From NCBI RefSeq assembly GCF_000717645.1, contig NZ_JNZZ01000013.1, forward strand, positions 1 to 64,000: a DNA stretch of 64,000 bases, given 5' to 3'. The DNA is from Streptomyces californicus (GTDB taxonomy: Bacteria > Actinomycetota > Actinomycetes > Streptomycetales > Streptomycetaceae). Below, piece after piece: positions 48,690 to 59,746 of this stretch. Under the pieces are notes generated by a model. It saw only the letters and a program-made list of their open reading frames with translations, searched no databases and was not told the DNA's origin. Every line of letters begins with the position of its first letter. Position 1 is the stretch's first letter. Position numbers and translations under genes: made by a program.

Positions 48690-49673
48690 ATGTCGAATCA
48701 GTCCGTGGCGGCGGGAGTCGGTCTCGCCGGGGTGATGGCGCACTGCGGGGGAAACCCGGTGGCCGCCGTGGAGCTCCTGGTGGGGGCGGTCGCCTCGTCG
48801 CCGGCGGCCCCGGAACCGTACGCCTCCCTCGCCGGGCTGTGGCGGGAGCGCCGCCCGGAACTGGAGGCGGGTCTGGCGGGGAACGGCTCCGTCAGCGCCG
48901 TCACGGCCCAGGCGTACTTCTTCTTCCTCGACGGGAACATGGACGACGCGGCGATGGCCCTCGGCTCGGTCACCGGTGCGCGGCCGGACGTGGCGTGGGG
49001 CGCGGCGCCCTGGTTCAGCGACGAGCGGTTCCTGGACGAGGTGAGCCCCGAGGCACTGGCCGAGGCGTGCCTGCGGACGCTGGACTACGGCCACGACCTG
49101 GACACCGACGCCATGCGGGAGCGGTTCGCGCCGTGGTTCCACGCCGTCGAGGCGGTCGGCGGGCGCAGCCCCGTTCCGGAGTCGCCGGCGGCCATGTCCC
49201 GGCTGCCCCGGGCCTGCGGCCGCTACGACCTGGCCTTCGCCCTGTGCGACCGCGCCGACGCCATCGAGCCGGTCATGTGGACCGCCGTCGCCCGGGGGTC
49301 CACCTGGCGTGTGATGGGCGATCTGGACCGGGCCGCCGCCGCCTTCGACAGCGCGATCGCGCTGGACCCCGCCAACTGGTCCCTCTTCCTGGACCTCGCG
49401 GACATCCGCGCCGAGCAGGGCGACTTCGCCGCGGCGGTGGAGCTGGCCGGACGCGGTCTGGAACACGGGCCCGACGAGATCGCCCTGCGCGCCGCCCACG
49501 CCGCCTACCGCACCCGCCTGTCCGGCTCGCCCGACGACCTGAAGGCCCTGATCGCCCTGGCCCCGGACCTGCCGCCCTCCCCCTACCGCAACCAGCTGAT
49601 CGACCACGCCTGCGCGGGGCCGAAGCTCCCCCGCCTGCTCGTGGCCATGGCCCGCCGCTTCCGGGCGAAGTGA
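48690..49673 (+). CDS. TPR-containing protein
   Basis: 327 residues from the ATG at 48690. The C-terminal half has clear tetratricopeptide text: STWRVMGDLDRAAAAFDSAI, ALDPANWSLFLDLADIRAEQ, GDFAAAVELAGRGLEHGPDE. The N-terminal half has weaker helical repeats (GVMAHCGGNPVAAVELLVGA). It is likely a protein-interaction scaffold. It stands alone, and nothing in the sequence tells its partner. Confidence 0.75.
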   Translation: MSNQSVAAGVGLAGVMAHCGGNPVAAVELLVGAVASSPAAPEPYASLAGLWRERRPELEAGLAGNGSVSAVTAQAYFFFLDGNMDDAAMALGSVTGARPDVAWGAAPWFSDERFLDEVSPEALAEACLRTLDYGHDLDTDAMRERFAPWFHAVEAVGGRSPVPESPAAMSRLPRACGRYDLAFALCDRADAIEPVMWTAVARGSTWRVMGDLDRAAAAFDSAIALDPANWSLFLDLADIRAEQGDFAAAVELAGRGLEHGPDEIALRAAHAAYRTRLSGSPDDLKALIALAPDLPPSPYRNQLIDHACAGPKLPRLLVAMARRFRAK

Positions 49674-49784
49674 GAACACGCAGGTCAGCGACGCGGGGGC
49701 CGTTCACACGTTCGGGTCATCCTCATCCGGTTCCCGGCGGATACGCTGGTCGGGTCCGCGAGACTCCTCCCCATGGGAGCAATG

Positions 49785-50396
49785 ATGAGCATCGAACCCG
49801 AGGCGTCCCAGCCGCGGTGGGCGGTCCCGCCCGAGGGCGGCTGGACTGCCGATGACCTGGACACACTCCCGAATCTGCCTCCGCACACGGAGCTGATCGA
49901 CGGGAGTCTCGTTTTCGTGAGTCCGCAGACCCTTTTCCATTCGCGAGCGGTCGACTTCTTCAACTGGCAGCTGCAGTCCTTGGTACCGCCCGATCTGGAG
50001 GTCGTGCGCGAGTTCACCATCGACATCGACCGCTACAACCGCCCCGAACCCGATGTGATCGTCATCGACGGTGCCGTCATCAAGGACCCGGACCAGACCC
50101 GGTTCCCCGCCGAGGCGGTCCGCCTGGCCATCGAGGTCGTCTCACCGGAGTCCCGCTCCCGCGACCGGGAGACCAAGCCCGTGAAGTACGCCCGCGCGGC
50201 CATCCCCCACTACTGGCGGGTGGAGAACCACGACGGGCGTGCGGTGGTCTACGTCTTCGAGCGGGAACCGGCCACCGGTACGTACACCTCGACCGGGATC
50301 TTCCACGACCGGATGAAGGTGTCGGTGCCCTTCGCCGTGGACCTGGACCTGACGGCGATCACGCCCCGTCGCCGGGCGGCGGAGCCGGAGGCGTAG
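49785..50396 (+). CDS. Uma2-family (DUF820) putative endonuclease
   Basis: 203 residues. Of three close ATGs (49773, 49782, 49785), the last has GGGAG at the best distance. PD-(D/E)XK-like arrangement: Glu in HTELIDGSLVFVSP, Asp in RPEPDVIVIDG, and Glu...Lys in AIEVVSPESRSRDRETKPVKY, ending with YARAAIPHYWRVE. The family is abundant in Streptomyces and cyanobacteria; biochemical evidence is scarce. It is a single gene with no toxin or antitoxin partner nearby. Confidence 0.85.
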   Translation: MSIEPEASQPRWAVPPEGGWTADDLDTLPNLPPHTELIDGSLVFVSPQTLFHSRAVDFFNWQLQSLVPPDLEVVREFTIDIDRYNRPEPDVIVIDGAVIKDPDQTRFPAEAVRLAIEVVSPESRSRDRETKPVKYARAAIPHYWRVENHDGRAVVYVFEREPATGTYTSTGIFHDRMKVSVPFAVDLDLTAITPRRRAAEPEA

Positions 50397-50429
50397 ACGC
50401 CCCTCCTCGGCCCTGCCGCCCGGTGCGGC

Positions 50430-52565
50430 TCACTCGTACTCGGGCGGTTCCTCGTCCCAGGCGAACTCGGGGTCGCCGTACTGCTGCGCCGGGGCGGCCG
50501 GCGTCTGCGGACGGGCCGGGGCCGGGCGCGACGCGGGAGCCGGAGCGGCCTGGGCCTGGGCTTGCGGACGGGCGGAGGCTGGCGCCTCGCGCGGCGCGGA
50601 GGCTGGCGCCTCGCGCGGCGCGGAGGCCGGGGCCGGGGATGTCTCCGAGGGCCCTCCCGGGGACGTCTCGGCCAGGACCTCCAGCACGCCCTCCCCGTAC
50701 GTCGCGAGCTTCTTCTCGCCCAGGCCGCTGATACCGCCCAGCTCCCCGATCGTCGTCGGGTGGACGGTCGCGATCTCCCGCAGCGTCGCGTCGTGGAAGA
50801 TCACGTACGCGGGGACGCCCTGCTCCTTCGCGGTCGCCCCGCGCCAGGCGCGCAGCGCCTCGAAGACCGGGACGGCGGATTCGGGGAGGTCGGCGGCGGC
50901 CGCCTTGCCCTTGCCGCCCCGGGAGCCGCCCGCCGAGGACGTCGAGCGGGTCGTGGGCTTCTTCGGCTCCTTGCGGAGCAGCACCTCCCGCTCGCGGCCG
51001 AGCACGGTCGCGCTCTCGTCGGTCAGGACCAGCGTGCCGTACTCCCCCTCGACGGCGAGCAGCCCCTGCGCGAGGAGCTGGCGGACCACGCCGCGCCACT
51101 CCGCCTCGGCCAGCTCCTCACCGATGCCGAAGACCGAGAGCTGGTCGTGGTCGAACTGGATGACCTTCGCGGTCTTGCGGCCGAGCAGGATGTCGATGAT
51201 CTGGCCCGCGCCGAACTTCTGGTTCCGCTCGCGCTTGAGCCGCACCACCGTGGAGAGCAGCTTCTGCGAGACGACGGTGCCGTCCCAGGTCTCCGGCGGG
51301 GTGAGGCAGGTGTCGCAGTTGCCGCAGGCGGGGGCCGTGGGCTCCTGGCCGAAGTAGGTGAGCAGCTGGGCCCGGCGGCACTGGACCGTCTCGCACAGGG
51401 CCAGCATCGAGTCCAGGTGGGAGGCGGCCCGGCGGCGGAACGCCTCGTCGCCCTCGCCGCCCTGGATGAGCTTGCGCTGCTGGACGACGTCCTGGAGCCC
51501 GTACGCCATCCAGGCCGTCGACGGCTCCCCGTCGCGGCCCGCGCGGCCGGTCTCCTGGTAGTAGCCCTCGACGGACTTGGGCAGGTCGACGTGGGCAACG
51601 AAGCGGACGTCCGGCTTGTCGATGCCCATGCCGAACGCGATCGTCGCGACGACGACGAGCCCCTCCTCGCGGAGGAACCGCGCCTGGTGCGCGGCGCGGG
51701 TCCCGGCGTCCAGGCCCGCGTGGTAGGGCACGGCCTCCACGCCGTTGCGGCTGAGGTACTCCGCGATCTTCTCCGTGGAGTTGCGCGAGAGGCAGTAGAC
51801 GATGCCCGCGTCCCCGGCGTGCTCCTCCTTGAGGAAGGAGAGGAGCTGCTTCTTGGGCTCGGTCTTCGGCACGATCCGGTACTGGATGTTCGGCCGGTCG
51901 AAGCTGGCGACGAAGTGCTTCGCGTCCGGCATGGAGAGCCGGCGGGTGATCTCCTCGTGCGTGGCGTTCGTCGCGGTCGCCGTCAGGGCGATGCGCGGTA
52001 CGTCCGGCCAGCGCTCGCCGAGCACGGACAGGGCCAGGTAGTCCGGGCGGAAGTCGTGGCCCCACTGGGCGACGCAGTGCGCCTCGTCGATGGCGAAGAC
52101 GGAGACCTCGCCGCGGGCCAGCAGGGAGAGCGTGGAGTCCAGCCGCAGCCGCTCGGGCGCCAGGTAGAGGATGTCCAGCTCGCCCGCGAGGAACTGCGCC
52201 TCCATCGAGCGGCGCTCGTCGAAGTCCTGCGTGGAGTTCATGAAGCCGGCCCGGACGCCGAGCGCGCGCAGGGCGTCGACCTGGTCCTGCATGAGGGCGA
52301 TCAGCGGGGAGACGACGACGCCGGTGCCCCGGCGGACCAGCGACGGGATCTGGTAGCAGAGGGACTTCCCGCCGCCGGTCGGCATGAGCACGACCGCGTC
52401 GCCGCCCGCCACCACGTGCTCGATGATCTCGCCCTGCTCACCGCGGAACGACTCGTAGCCGAAGACGCGGTGCAGTGTGCGCCGCGCCTCGCTCTCGGCG
52501 CCCGCGCCGGTGCCGCCGTCGGTCTCGGTGTCGGTGCCGGTCACCGTCCCGGTGGTCCCGTCCAT
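50430..52565 (-). CDS. recQ: ATP-dependent DNA helicase RecQ
   Basis: 3'-5' DNA helicase of recombination and replication repair. 711 residues from the ATG at 52565; a GTG two codons upstream is possible. Helicase motifs: [13 protein letters not shown] (motif 0), Walker [17 protein letters not shown] in [22 protein letters not shown]-like TATATN, and [10 protein letters not shown] (motif VI). The RecQ zinc site is [12 protein letters not shown] with CGNCDTC. A winged helix and an HRDC domain ([16 protein letters not shown]) follow. The last 75 residues are Ala/Pro/Glu repeats (two APASAPRE units). It is downstream of nuoN on the same strand, separated by a hairpin. Confidence 0.95.
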   Translation of the reverse strand: MDGTTGTVTGTDTETDGGTGAGAESEARRTLHRVFGYESFRGEQGEIIEHVVAGGDAVVLMPTGGGKSLCYQIPSLVRRGTGVVVSPLIALMQDQVDALRALGVRAGFMNSTQDFDERRSMEAQFLAGELDILYLAPERLRLDSTLSLLARGEVSVFAIDEAHCVAQWGHDFRPDYLALSVLGERWPDVPRIALTATATNATHEEITRRLSMPDAKHFVASFDRPNIQYRIVPKTEPKKQLLSFLKEEHAGDAGIVYCLSRNSTEKIAEYLSRNGVEAVPYHAGLDAGTRAAHQARFLREEGLVVVATIAFGMGIDKPDVRFVAHVDLPKSVEGYYQETGRAGRDGEPSTAWMAYGLQDVVQQRKLIQGGEGDEAFRRRAASHLDSMLALCETVQCRRAQLLTYFGQEPTAPACGNCDTCLTPPETWDGTVVSQKLLSTVVRLKRERNQKFGAGQIIDILLGRKTAKVIQFDHDQLSVFGIGEELAEAEWRGVVRQLLAQGLLAVEGEYGTLVLTDESATVLGREREVLLRKEPKKPTTRSTSSAGGSRGGKGKAAAADLPESAVPVFEALRAWRGATAKEQGVPAYVIFHDATLREIATVHPTTIGELGGISGLGEKKLATYGEGVLEVLAETSPGGPSETSPAPASAPREAPASAPREAPASARPQAQAQAAPAPASRPAPARPQTPAAPAQQYGDPEFAWDEEPPEYE

Positions 52566-52668
52566 GCTCACGTCCCATGCTTGTGCTCTGTGCCCCGTGG
52601 GTCCGCACGCCCGGCCCCGGCCCGTCCTGCTCTCGTCCCCGTCCACGATAGGCGGAGGCAACGACAAC

Positions 52669-52701
52669 GCCGGACGGTCTGTGGATAACCGACCGTCCGG
52701 C
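52669..52701. terminator. 11-bp hairpin between nuoN and recQ
   Basis: GCCGGACGGTC (52669-52679) and GACCGTCCGGC (52691-52701) are perfect arms. The 11-nt loop contains TGTGGATAA, the complement of the DnaA-box sequence TTATCCACA. It probably ends the nuo operon. Confidence 0.7.
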
Positions 52702-52740
52702 GCTGCCGTCGCTCATACTGCGGGGCTCCCCCGCGCGGGG

Positions 52741-54405
52741 CTACCGCACGAAGACCCCCGCCTGGCTCGCCAGGTCCAGGAAGTACTGCGGGGCCAGGCC
52801 CAGCACCAGGGTGACGGCGACGCCGACCGCGATCGTCGTCATGGTCAGCGGGGACGGGACGGCGACCGTGGGGCCGTCCGCCTTCGGCTCGCTGAAGAAC
52901 ATGAGGACGATCACGCGGATGTAGAAGAACGCCGCGACGGCCGAGGAGATCACACCGACGACGACCAGCGCCCCGGCCCCGCCCTCGGCGGCCGCCTTGA
53001 ACACCGCGAACTTGCCGGAGAACCCGGAGGTCAGCGGGATGCCCGCGAAGGCCAGCAGGAACACCGCGAAGACCGCAGCGACCAGCGGCGAGCGGCGGCC
53101 GAGCCCGGCCCACTTCGACAGGTGGGTGGCCTCGCCGCCCGCGTCCCGCACCAGCGTGACGACGGCGAACGCGCCGACGGTCACGAAGGAGTAGGCCAGC
53201 AGGTAGAAGAGGACCGAGGAGATGCCCTCCGGGTTGGCCGCGATGACGCCGGCGAGGATGAAGCCCGCGTGCGCGATCGAGGAGTAGGCCAGCAGCCGCT
53301 TGATGTCGGTCTGGGTGATCGCGACGATCGCTCCGGCCAGCATCGTGACGATGGCCACCGCCCACATGACCGGCCGCAGGTCCCAGGTGAGGCCCGGCAG
53401 CGCCACGTACAGCAGGCGCAGCAGGGCGCCGAACGCGGCGACCTTCGTCGCGGCGGCCATGAAGCCGGTGACCGGGGTCGGGGCGCCCTGGTACACGTCC
53501 GGGGTCCACATGTGGAACGGGACCGCGCCGACCTTGAAGAGCAGGCCGGTCAGGATCATCGCGCCGCCGATGAGCAGCAGCGCGTCGTTGCCCATGGTGT
53601 CGGCGAGGGCCGGGTCGATCTCCAGGACCGAGCCGTCGACGACCTTGGCGATCTGGGCGTACGACAGGGAGCCGGAGTAGCCGTAGACGAGGGCGATCCC
53701 GAAGAGCATGAACGCGGAGGAGAACGCGCCGAGCAGGAAGTACTTCACGGCCGCCTCCTGCGACATCAGCCGCTTGCGGCGGGCGACGGCGCACAGGAGG
53801 TAGAGCGGGAGCGAGAAGACTTCCAGCGCGATGAAGAGGGTCAGCAGGTCGTTGGCGGCCGGGAAGACCAGCAGCCCCGCCACCGAGAAGAGCAGCAGCG
53901 GGAAGACCTCGGTGGTGGTGAAACCGGCCCGCACCGCGGCCTTCTCGCCCTCACCGCCGGGGACGGACCCGGGCTGGGCGGCGAACGAGTCGACGTGGTT
54001 GCCGCCGCTGCCGGGGTCGAGCCGGCGCTCGGCGAAGGTGAACACCGCCACCATGGCGACCAGGAGGATGGTGCCCTGGAGGAACAGGGTGGGCCCGTCG
54101 ATCGCGATGGCGCCCATGGCCGCGATCTGCGCCTTCGTGGTGCCGTACCCGCCGGCGGCGAGGCCGACGATCGCGGCGAACGAGGCGGCGACCGCCACCA
54201 CGCTCAGGAAGAGCTGGGAGTGGTACCGGGCCCGGCGCGGCACGAACGCCTCCACCAGGATGCCGAGGACGGCCGCGACCACGATGATCAGGACCGGCAT
54301 GAGCTGGGTGTACTCGATCTTCGGCATGGTGAACGAGTCGCCCGGCGCCGCCGATGTCACCCCGCTCGCCGTCGTCCACAGACTGTGGACAGCTGTTGCG
54401 CTCAC
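52741..54405 (-). CDS. nuoN: NADH-quinone oxidoreductase subunit N
   Basis: Antiporter-like proton-pumping subunit of the membrane arm. 554 residues; the GTG at 54405 overlaps the nuoM stop (GTGA). About 14 membrane segments with a proton-antiporter core: AVKYFLLGAFSSAFMLFG, GLLFKVGAVPFHMWTPDVYQ (conserved Lys), TQTDIKRLLAYSSIAHAG. An inserted loop of about 30 residues (around residues 130-160, DPGSGGNHVDSFAAQPGS) between early membrane segments is actinobacteria-like. It is the last gene of the operon. Confidence 0.95.
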   Translation of the reverse strand: MSATAVHSLWTTASGVTSAAPGDSFTMPKIEYTQLMPVLIIVVAAVLGILVEAFVPRRARYHSQLFLSVVAVAASFAAIVGLAAGGYGTTKAQIAAMGAIAIDGPTLFLQGTILLVAMVAVFTFAERRLDPGSGGNHVDSFAAQPGSVPGGEGEKAAVRAGFTTTEVFPLLLFSVAGLLVFPAANDLLTLFIALEVFSLPLYLLCAVARRKRLMSQEAAVKYFLLGAFSSAFMLFGIALVYGYSGSLSYAQIAKVVDGSVLEIDPALADTMGNDALLLIGGAMILTGLLFKVGAVPFHMWTPDVYQGAPTPVTGFMAAATKVAAFGALLRLLYVALPGLTWDLRPVMWAVAIVTMLAGAIVAITQTDIKRLLAYSSIAHAGFILAGVIAANPEGISSVLFYLLAYSFVTVGAFAVVTLVRDAGGEATHLSKWAGLGRRSPLVAAVFAVFLLAFAGIPLTSGFSGKFAVFKAAAEGGAGALVVVGVISSAVAAFFYIRVIVLMFFSEPKADGPTVAVPSPLTMTTIAVGVAVTLVLGLAPQYFLDLASQAGVFVR

Positions 54406-55973
54406 TTGGCGGCCTCCACCTCGGGCTGGGGGTCCTTCTTCTGTACGTCGGACATGGTGTGCTCCACCGCCGGGTTGACGACCTCGGTGAGCGGCTTCGG
54501 GAAGACGCCCAGGAAGATCAGCACGGCGATCAGCGGGACCGCGACCGCCAGCTCACGGGCCTTGAGGTCCGGCATGGAGCGGACCGATTCCCGCACCGGG
54601 CCGGTCATCGTGCGCTGGTAGAGGACCAGGACGTAGAGCGCGGCGAGCACGATGCCGGAGGTGGCGATGACGCCGGCCACCGGGTACGCGCTGAACGTGC
54701 CGACCAGGACCAGGAACTCGCTGACGAACGGGGCGAGTCCGGGCAGCGACAGGGTGGCGAGTCCGCCGATGAGGAACGTCCCGGCCAGCACGGGGGCGAC
54801 CTTCTGCACCCCGCCGTAGTCCGCGATGAGCCGCGAGCCGCGCCGGGTGATGAGGAAGCCGGCGACCAGGAGCAGCGCGGCCGTCGAGATGCCGTGGTTG
54901 ACCATGTAGAGCGTGGCGCCCGACTGGCCCTGGCTCGTCATCGCGAAGATGCCGAGGATGATGAAGCCGAAGTGCGAGATCGAGGCGTAGGCGATGAGCC
55001 GCTTGATGTCGCGCTGGCCGACCGCGAGGAGCGCCCCGTACACGATGGAGATCAGCGCCAGGGTGATGACCACCGGCGTCGCCCACTTGCTGGCCTCCGG
55101 GAAGAGCCCGAGGCAGAAGCGGAGCATCGCGAAGGTGCCGACCTTGTCGACGATCGCGGTGATCAGCACGGCGACCGGGGCGGTCGCCTCGCCCATCGCG
55201 TTGGGCAGCCAGGTGTGCAGCGGCCACAGCGGGGCCTTCACCGCGAAGGCGAAGAAGAAGCCGAGGAACAGCCACCGCTCGGTGCTGGTCGCCATCTCCA
55301 GGGAGCCGTTGGCGCGGGCCTCGGCGATCTCGGAGAGCGAGAAGCTGCCCGCGACCACGTAGAGGCCGATGACCGCGGCCAGCATGATCAGCCCGCCGGC
55401 CAGGTTGTAGAGGAGGAACTTGACCGCCGCGTACGAGCGCTGGGTTGCGGCGCTCTCGTCGGTGCCCGCGTGGGCCCGGTCGCCGAAGCCTCCGATGAGG
55501 AAGTACATCGGGATGAGCATGGCTTCGAACAGGATGTAGAAGAGGAAGACGTCGGTGGCGACGAACGACAGGATCACCATGGCCTCGACCATGAGGATCA
55601 GGGCGAAGAAGCCCTGCGTCGGGCGCCAGCGCGTGGACGTCGTCTCCAGGGGGTCCGCGTCGTGCCAGGCCGCGGCGATCACGAACGGGATCAGCAGCGC
55701 GGTGAGGCCCAGCAGCGCCACCCCGATGCCGTCGACGCCCAGTTCGTAGCGGACGCCGAAGTCGGCGATCCAGGCCCGGGACTCGGTGAGCTGGTAGCGG
55801 TCGCCGCCCGGCTCGAAGCGGAGGAAGACGACCGCCGCCAGGACGAGCGTGCCCAGCGAGAAGAGCAGCGCGAGCCATTTGGCCGCGGTGCGCCGCGCGG
55901 CGGGGACGGCGGCGGTGGCGATCGCGCCGATCGCCGGGAGCGCCGCCGTCGCGGTCAGGAGGGGAAAGGACAT
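54402..55973 (-). CDS. nuoM: NADH-quinone oxidoreductase subunit M
   Basis: Central proton-pumping subunit. 523 residues, 14 membrane segments. Conserved elements: ELGVDGIGVALLGLTALLIP, FYILFEAMLIPMYFLIGGFG (key Glu), FAFAVKAPLWPLHTWLPNAM (key Lys), VGQRDIKRLIAYASISHFGF. The start lies 4 bp after the nuoL stop. A charged tail ends the protein (KKDPQPEVEAAK). Confidence 0.96.
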   Translation of the reverse strand: MSFPLLTATAALPAIGAIATAAVPAARRTAAKWLALLFSLGTLVLAAVVFLRFEPGGDRYQLTESRAWIADFGVRYELGVDGIGVALLGLTALLIPFVIAAAWHDADPLETTSTRWRPTQGFFALILMVEAMVILSFVATDVFLFYILFEAMLIPMYFLIGGFGDRAHAGTDESAATQRSYAAVKFLLYNLAGGLIMLAAVIGLYVVAGSFSLSEIAEARANGSLEMATSTERWLFLGFFFAFAVKAPLWPLHTWLPNAMGEATAPVAVLITAIVDKVGTFAMLRFCLGLFPEASKWATPVVITLALISIVYGALLAVGQRDIKRLIAYASISHFGFIILGIFAMTSQGQSGATLYMVNHGISTAALLLVAGFLITRRGSRLIADYGGVQKVAPVLAGTFLIGGLATLSLPGLAPFVSEFLVLVGTFSAYPVAGVIATSGIVLAALYVLVLYQRTMTGPVRESVRSMPDLKARELAVAVPLIAVLIFLGVFPKPLTEVVNPAVEHTMSDVQKKDPQPEVEAAK

Positions 55974-55977
55974 GTGA

Positions 55978-57873
55978 TCAGACCGCCCTCATCAGCAGGG
56001 TCGCGGCGATGACGACCGCCGTACCGCCGAACATCGAGACCGCGTAGGTGCGGGCGTAGCCGTTCTGGAGCTTGCGCATCCGGCCGGAGAGCCCGCCGAC
56101 CGACGCGGCCGTGCCGTTGACGACGCCGTCGACCAGGGAGTGGTCCACGTAGACCAGCGAGCGGGTGAGGTGCTCGCCGCCGCGGACCAGGACCACGTGG
56201 TTGAAGTCGTCCTGGAGGAGATCGCGGCGGGCGGCCCGGGTGAGGACCGAGCCGCGCGGGGCCACGACCGGGACCGGCTTGCGGCCGTACATCGCCCAGG
56301 CGATGCCGACGCCGACGAGCAGGGCCACGACGGTGGCCCCGGTGACCGTGGCCGCGCTCAGCGGGGAGTGCCCGTGGTCGTAGCCGGTGACCGGCTCCAG
56401 CCAGCTCACGAACCGGTCGCCGATCGCGAAGAACCCGCCCGCGAACACCGAACCGAAGGCCAGCACGATCATCGGGATCGTCATCGACTTCGGGGACTCG
56501 TGCGGGTGCGGCTCGTGTCCCTCGGCGTCGGGCTGCCAGCGCTTCTCGCCGAAGAACGTCATCAGCATCACGCGCGTCATGTAGAACGCGGTGATCGCGG
56601 CGCCCAGCAGAGCCACGGAGCCGAGGATCCAGCCCTCGGCGCCGCCCTTGGCGAAGGCCGCCTCGATGATCTTGTCCTTGGAGAAGAAGCCGGAGAGGCC
56701 GGGGAAGCCGATGATGGCCAGGTAGCCGAGGCCGAAGGTGATGAAGGTGACCGGCATGTACTTCCGCAGGCCGCCGTAGCGGCGCATGTCGACCTCGTCG
56801 TTCATGCCGTGCATGACGGAGCCCGCGCCGAGGAAGAGCCCGGCCTTGAAGAACCCGTGCGTCACCAGGTGCATGATCGCGAACGCGTAGCCGATGGGGC
56901 CGAGGCCGGCGGCCAGGATCATGTAGCCGATCTGCGACATCGTCGATCCGGCCAGCGCCTTCTTGATGTCGTCCTTCGCGCAACCGACGATCGCACCGAA
57001 CATCAGGGTGACCGCGCCGACGATGACGACGACGAGCTGGGCGTCCGGGGCGGCGTTGAAGATCGCGCCGGAGCGGACGATCAGGTAGACGCCGGCGGTG
57101 ACCATGGTCGCGGCGTGGATGAGGGCGGAGACCGGGGTCGGGCCCTCCATCGCGTCGCCGAGCCAGGACTGCAGCGGCACCTGGGCCGACTTGCCGCAGG
57201 CGGCCAGCAGCAGCATCAGGCCGATGGCCGTCAGCTTGCCCTGGCCGGTCTCGCCCGCCGTCTCCAGCACCGGCCCGAAGGCGAAGGTGCCGAAGGTGGT
57301 GAACATCAGCATGATGGCGATCGACAGGCCGATGTCACCGACCCGGTTGACCAGGAACGCCTTCTTCGCGGCGGTGGCCGCGGAGGGCTTGTGCTGCCAG
57401 AAGCCGATGAGCAGGAACGACGCCAGACCGACGCCCTCCCACCCGACGTACAGCAGCAGGTAGTTGTCGGCGATGACGAGGATGAGCATCGCCGCGAGGA
57501 ACAGGTTCAGGTAGCCGAAGAAGCGGCGCCTGCGCTCGTCGTGCTCCATGTAGCCGATGGAGTAGATGTGGATCAGCGTGCCCACACCGGTGATGAGCAG
57601 GACGAACGTCATCGACAACTGGTCGAGCTGGAAGGCGATGTCGGCCTGGAAGCCCTCCACCGGAATCCAGCTGAACAGGTGCTGGTGCAGGGCCCGGTCC
57701 TCGGCGCCCTTCCCCAGCATGTCGGTGAAGAGGATCAGTCCGACGACGAACGAGGCGGCGGCCAGGACGGTGCCGAGCCAGTGGCCCGTCCGGTCCAGCC
57801 GGCGGCCGCCGCAGAGCAGGACCGCCGCTCCGAGCAGGGGCGCCGCGACGAGCAGCGCAATCAGGTTCTCCAC
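55978..57873 (-). CDS. nuoL: NADH-quinone oxidoreductase subunit L
   Basis: Distal proton-pumping subunit with the long lateral helix. 631 residues. Conserved elements: [38 protein letters not shown] (key Glu), [20 protein letters not shown] and [40 protein letters not shown]. The C-terminal part carries the lateral helix and a final membrane anchor. It begins 12 bp after the nuoK stop. Confidence 0.96.
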   Translation of the reverse strand: MENLIALLVAAPLLGAAVLLCGGRRLDRTGHWLGTVLAAASFVVGLILFTDMLGKGAEDRALHQHLFSWIPVEGFQADIAFQLDQLSMTFVLLITGVGTLIHIYSIGYMEHDERRRRFFGYLNLFLAAMLILVIADNYLLLYVGWEGVGLASFLLIGFWQHKPSAATAAKKAFLVNRVGDIGLSIAIMLMFTTFGTFAFGPVLETAGETGQGKLTAIGLMLLLAACGKSAQVPLQSWLGDAMEGPTPVSALIHAATMVTAGVYLIVRSGAIFNAAPDAQLVVVIVGAVTLMFGAIVGCAKDDIKKALAGSTMSQIGYMILAAGLGPIGYAFAIMHLVTHGFFKAGLFLGAGSVMHGMNDEVDMRRYGGLRKYMPVTFITFGLGYLAIIGFPGLSGFFSKDKIIEAAFAKGGAEGWILGSVALLGAAITAFYMTRVMLMTFFGEKRWQPDAEGHEPHPHESPKSMTIPMIVLAFGSVFAGGFFAIGDRFVSWLEPVTGYDHGHSPLSAATVTGATVVALLVGVGIAWAMYGRKPVPVVAPRGSVLTRAARRDLLQDDFNHVVLVRGGEHLTRSLVYVDHSLVDGVVNGTAASVGGLSGRMRKLQNGYARTYAVSMFGGTAVVIAATLLMRAV

Positions 57874-57885
57874 GTTTCCGACCCC

Positions 57886-58185
57886 TTACAGCTTCATCAG
57901 GCTGGCGTCGTCGACCGAGGCCGAGTGGCGGGAACGGAACAGCGACACGATGATCGCGAGTCCGACGACGACTTCCGCGGCGGCGACGACCATCGTGAAG
58001 AACGCGACGATCTGCCCGTCGAGGTTGCCGTGCATCCGGGAGAACGTGACGAGCGCCAGATTGCAGGCGTTGAGCATCAGCTCGACGCACATGAACACCA
58101 CGATCGCGTTCCGCCGGATCAGCACCCCGGAGGCGCCGATCGCGAACAGCAGGGCCGCGAGGTAGAGGTAGTTGACCGGGTTCAC
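57886..58185 (-). CDS. nuoK: NADH-quinone oxidoreductase subunit K
   Basis: Small three-helix subunit of the proton path (ND4L). 99 residues from the GTG at 58185, which overlaps the nuoJ stop (GTGA). Key glutamates lie in [17 protein letters not shown] and in [15 protein letters not shown]. The length is exactly that of the family. Confidence 0.95.
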   Translation of the reverse strand: MNPVNYLYLAALLFAIGASGVLIRRNAIVVFMCVELMLNACNLALVTFSRMHGNLDGQIVAFFTMVVAAAEVVVGLAIIVSLFRSRHSASVDDASLMKL

Positions 58186-59051
58186 TTGGCGGCCTCCGAA
58201 TTCTCCGCAGCGGCGGCGGGGCCCGCCCCGCGCGTCACGGCGTCCGCGTCCTCGCGCCCGAGCCGCTCCCCGGAGCGCTGCTCCAGGGCCTTGAGGTCGG
58301 CGAGGGCCTCCCGCGAGACGTCGCGGACCTGGCCGCGCTCGCGCAGGGTCTGCATGACGGTCAGCTCGGACGGCGTGCCGTCGGGGAGGAGACCGGGGAT
58401 ATCCACCGCGTTGTGCCGGGCGTAGACGCCGGGGGCGGGGAGCGGCGGCAGGTGCTTGCCCTCGCGGACCCGCTGCTCGGCCATCTCCCGCTGGGTCTTG
58501 GCCCGTTCGGTGCGCTCGCGGTGCGTGAGCACCATCGCGCCGACGGTGGCGGTGATGAGCAGGGCGCCGGTGATCTCGAAGGCGAAGACGTACTTGGTGA
58601 AGATGAGGTTGGCGAGGCCCTCGACGTTGCCCCCGTGCCGGGCGTTGGCGGCGCCCAGCCCGTTGAACGTGGAGAGCGAGGCGTTGCCGATGCCGCCGAT
58701 CAGCAGGACGCCGAAGCCGAGGGCGCACCCGAGGGCCAGCCAGCGCTGCCCCTTGAGGGTCTCCTTGAGGGAGTCCGCGGCGGTGACGCCGACGAGCATG
58801 ACGACGAAGAGGAACAGCATCATGATCGCGCCCGTGTAGACGACGATCTGGACGATGCCGAGGAAGTACGCCCCGTTGGCGAGGTAGAACACCGCGAGGA
58901 CGATCATGGTTCCGGCGAGTGAGAGCGCGCTGTGCACGGCCCTCTTCAGCAGGACCGTGGAGAGCGCCCCGATCACGGCGACGGTGCCCAGGATCCAGAA
59001 CTGGACGGCCTCGCCGGTCGAGGTGGCGGTGGCTGCGGCCAGCGCGTTCAC
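58182..59051 (-). CDS. nuoJ: NADH-quinone oxidoreductase subunit J, with extended C-terminus
   Basis: Membrane subunit ND6, with the pi-bulge helix [17 protein letters not shown]. 289 residues from the GTG at 59051, which overlaps the nuoI stop. Five membrane segments end near residue 180. The remaining ~110 residues are a charged cytoplasmic tail ([20 protein letters not shown] and later [19 protein letters not shown]), which is about 100 longer than E. coli NuoJ and commonly seen in Streptomyces. Confidence 0.95.
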   Translation of the reverse strand: MNALAAATATSTGEAVQFWILGTVAVIGALSTVLLKRAVHSALSLAGTMIVLAVFYLANGAYFLGIVQIVVYTGAIMMLFLFVVMLVGVTAADSLKETLKGQRWLALGCALGFGVLLIGGIGNASLSTFNGLGAANARHGGNVEGLANLIFTKYVFAFEITGALLITATVGAMVLTHRERTERAKTQREMAEQRVREGKHLPPLPAPGVYARHNAVDIPGLLPDGTPSELTVMQTLRERGQVRDVSREALADLKALEQRSGERLGREDADAVTRGAGPAAAAENSEAAK

Positions 59052-59746
59052 GCGCCCACCCCCTTGTCGTGCCGGGTGGCGTCGGCGGCCCGGGTGGACT
59101 CGACGGGGTCCTCGTCGAGCTTGTCCGACGCGCCCTTGGAGACGGCTTGCTGGGGGACGGTGCCGGGGGCGGCCTCGGTGACCAGGCCCCGGTAGTAGTC
59201 CTGTTCGTCCATGCCGGGGTAGATCGCGTGCGGGCTGTCGACCATGCCTTCCTCCAGGCCCGCGAGCAGCTCGTCCTTGGTGTAGATGAGGCTTTCGCGG
59301 GTGGTGTTGGCCAGCTCGAACTCGTTCGTCATCGTCAGCGCCCGGGTGGGGCACGCCTCGATGCAGAGTCCGCACAGGATGCAGCGCGCGTAGTTGATCT
59401 GGTAGACGCGGCCGTAGCGCTCGCCCGGGGAGTAGCGCTCCTCCTCGGTGTTGTCCGCGCCCTCCACGTAGATCGCGTCGGCGGGACAGGCCCAGGCGCA
59501 CAGCTCGCAGCCGACGCACTTCTCCAGGCCGTCCGGGTGGCGGTTGAGCTGGTGGCGGCCGTGGAAGCGGGGCGCCGTCACCTTCGGCGTCTCCGGGTAC
59601 TGCTCGGTGAGCCGCTTCTTGAACATGGCCTTGAAGGTCACGCCGAAGCCGGCCACCGGGTTCTGGAACTTCTCGCCCGACCCCTCCGCCCGGCCCGAGG
59701 ACCCAGCGGATTCCGATGAGCCCGTGAGCTCTGGTTTCTCAGACAC
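59048..59746 (-). CDS. nuoI: NADH-quinone oxidoreductase subunit I
   Basis: Peripheral subunit with two [4Fe-4S] clusters (N6a, N6b). 232 residues; the GTG at 59746 has AAAGGAGG 6 bp upstream and overlaps the nuoH end by 8 bp. Cluster motifs: [16 protein letters not shown] and [17 protein letters not shown] Ser/Glu-rich start of about 25 residues and a Lys/Asp/Glu-rich tail extend the usual core. Confidence 0.96.
   Translation of the reverse strand: MSEKPELTGSSESAGSSGRAEGSGEKFQNPVAGFGVTFKAMFKKRLTEQYPETPKVTAPRFHGRHQLNRHPDGLEKCVGCELCAWACPADAIYVEGADNTEEERYSPGERYGRVYQINYARCILCGLCIEACPTRALTMTNEFELANTTRESLIYTKDELLAGLEEGMVDSPHAIYPGMDEQDYYRGLVTEAAPGTVPQQAVSKGASDKLDEDPVESTRAADATRHDKGVGA

Noticed and set aside
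49785..50396. Uma2 protein as part of a restriction or defence island
   Set aside because: It is a solitary gene between a TPR protein and recQ, with no methylase, specificity subunit or other defence gene nearby.
52669..54390. DnaA-box-like sequences as a replication origin
   Set aside because: Only three scattered or imperfect boxes, inside or just after nuoN, and no dnaA, dnaN or A+T-rich unwinding region.
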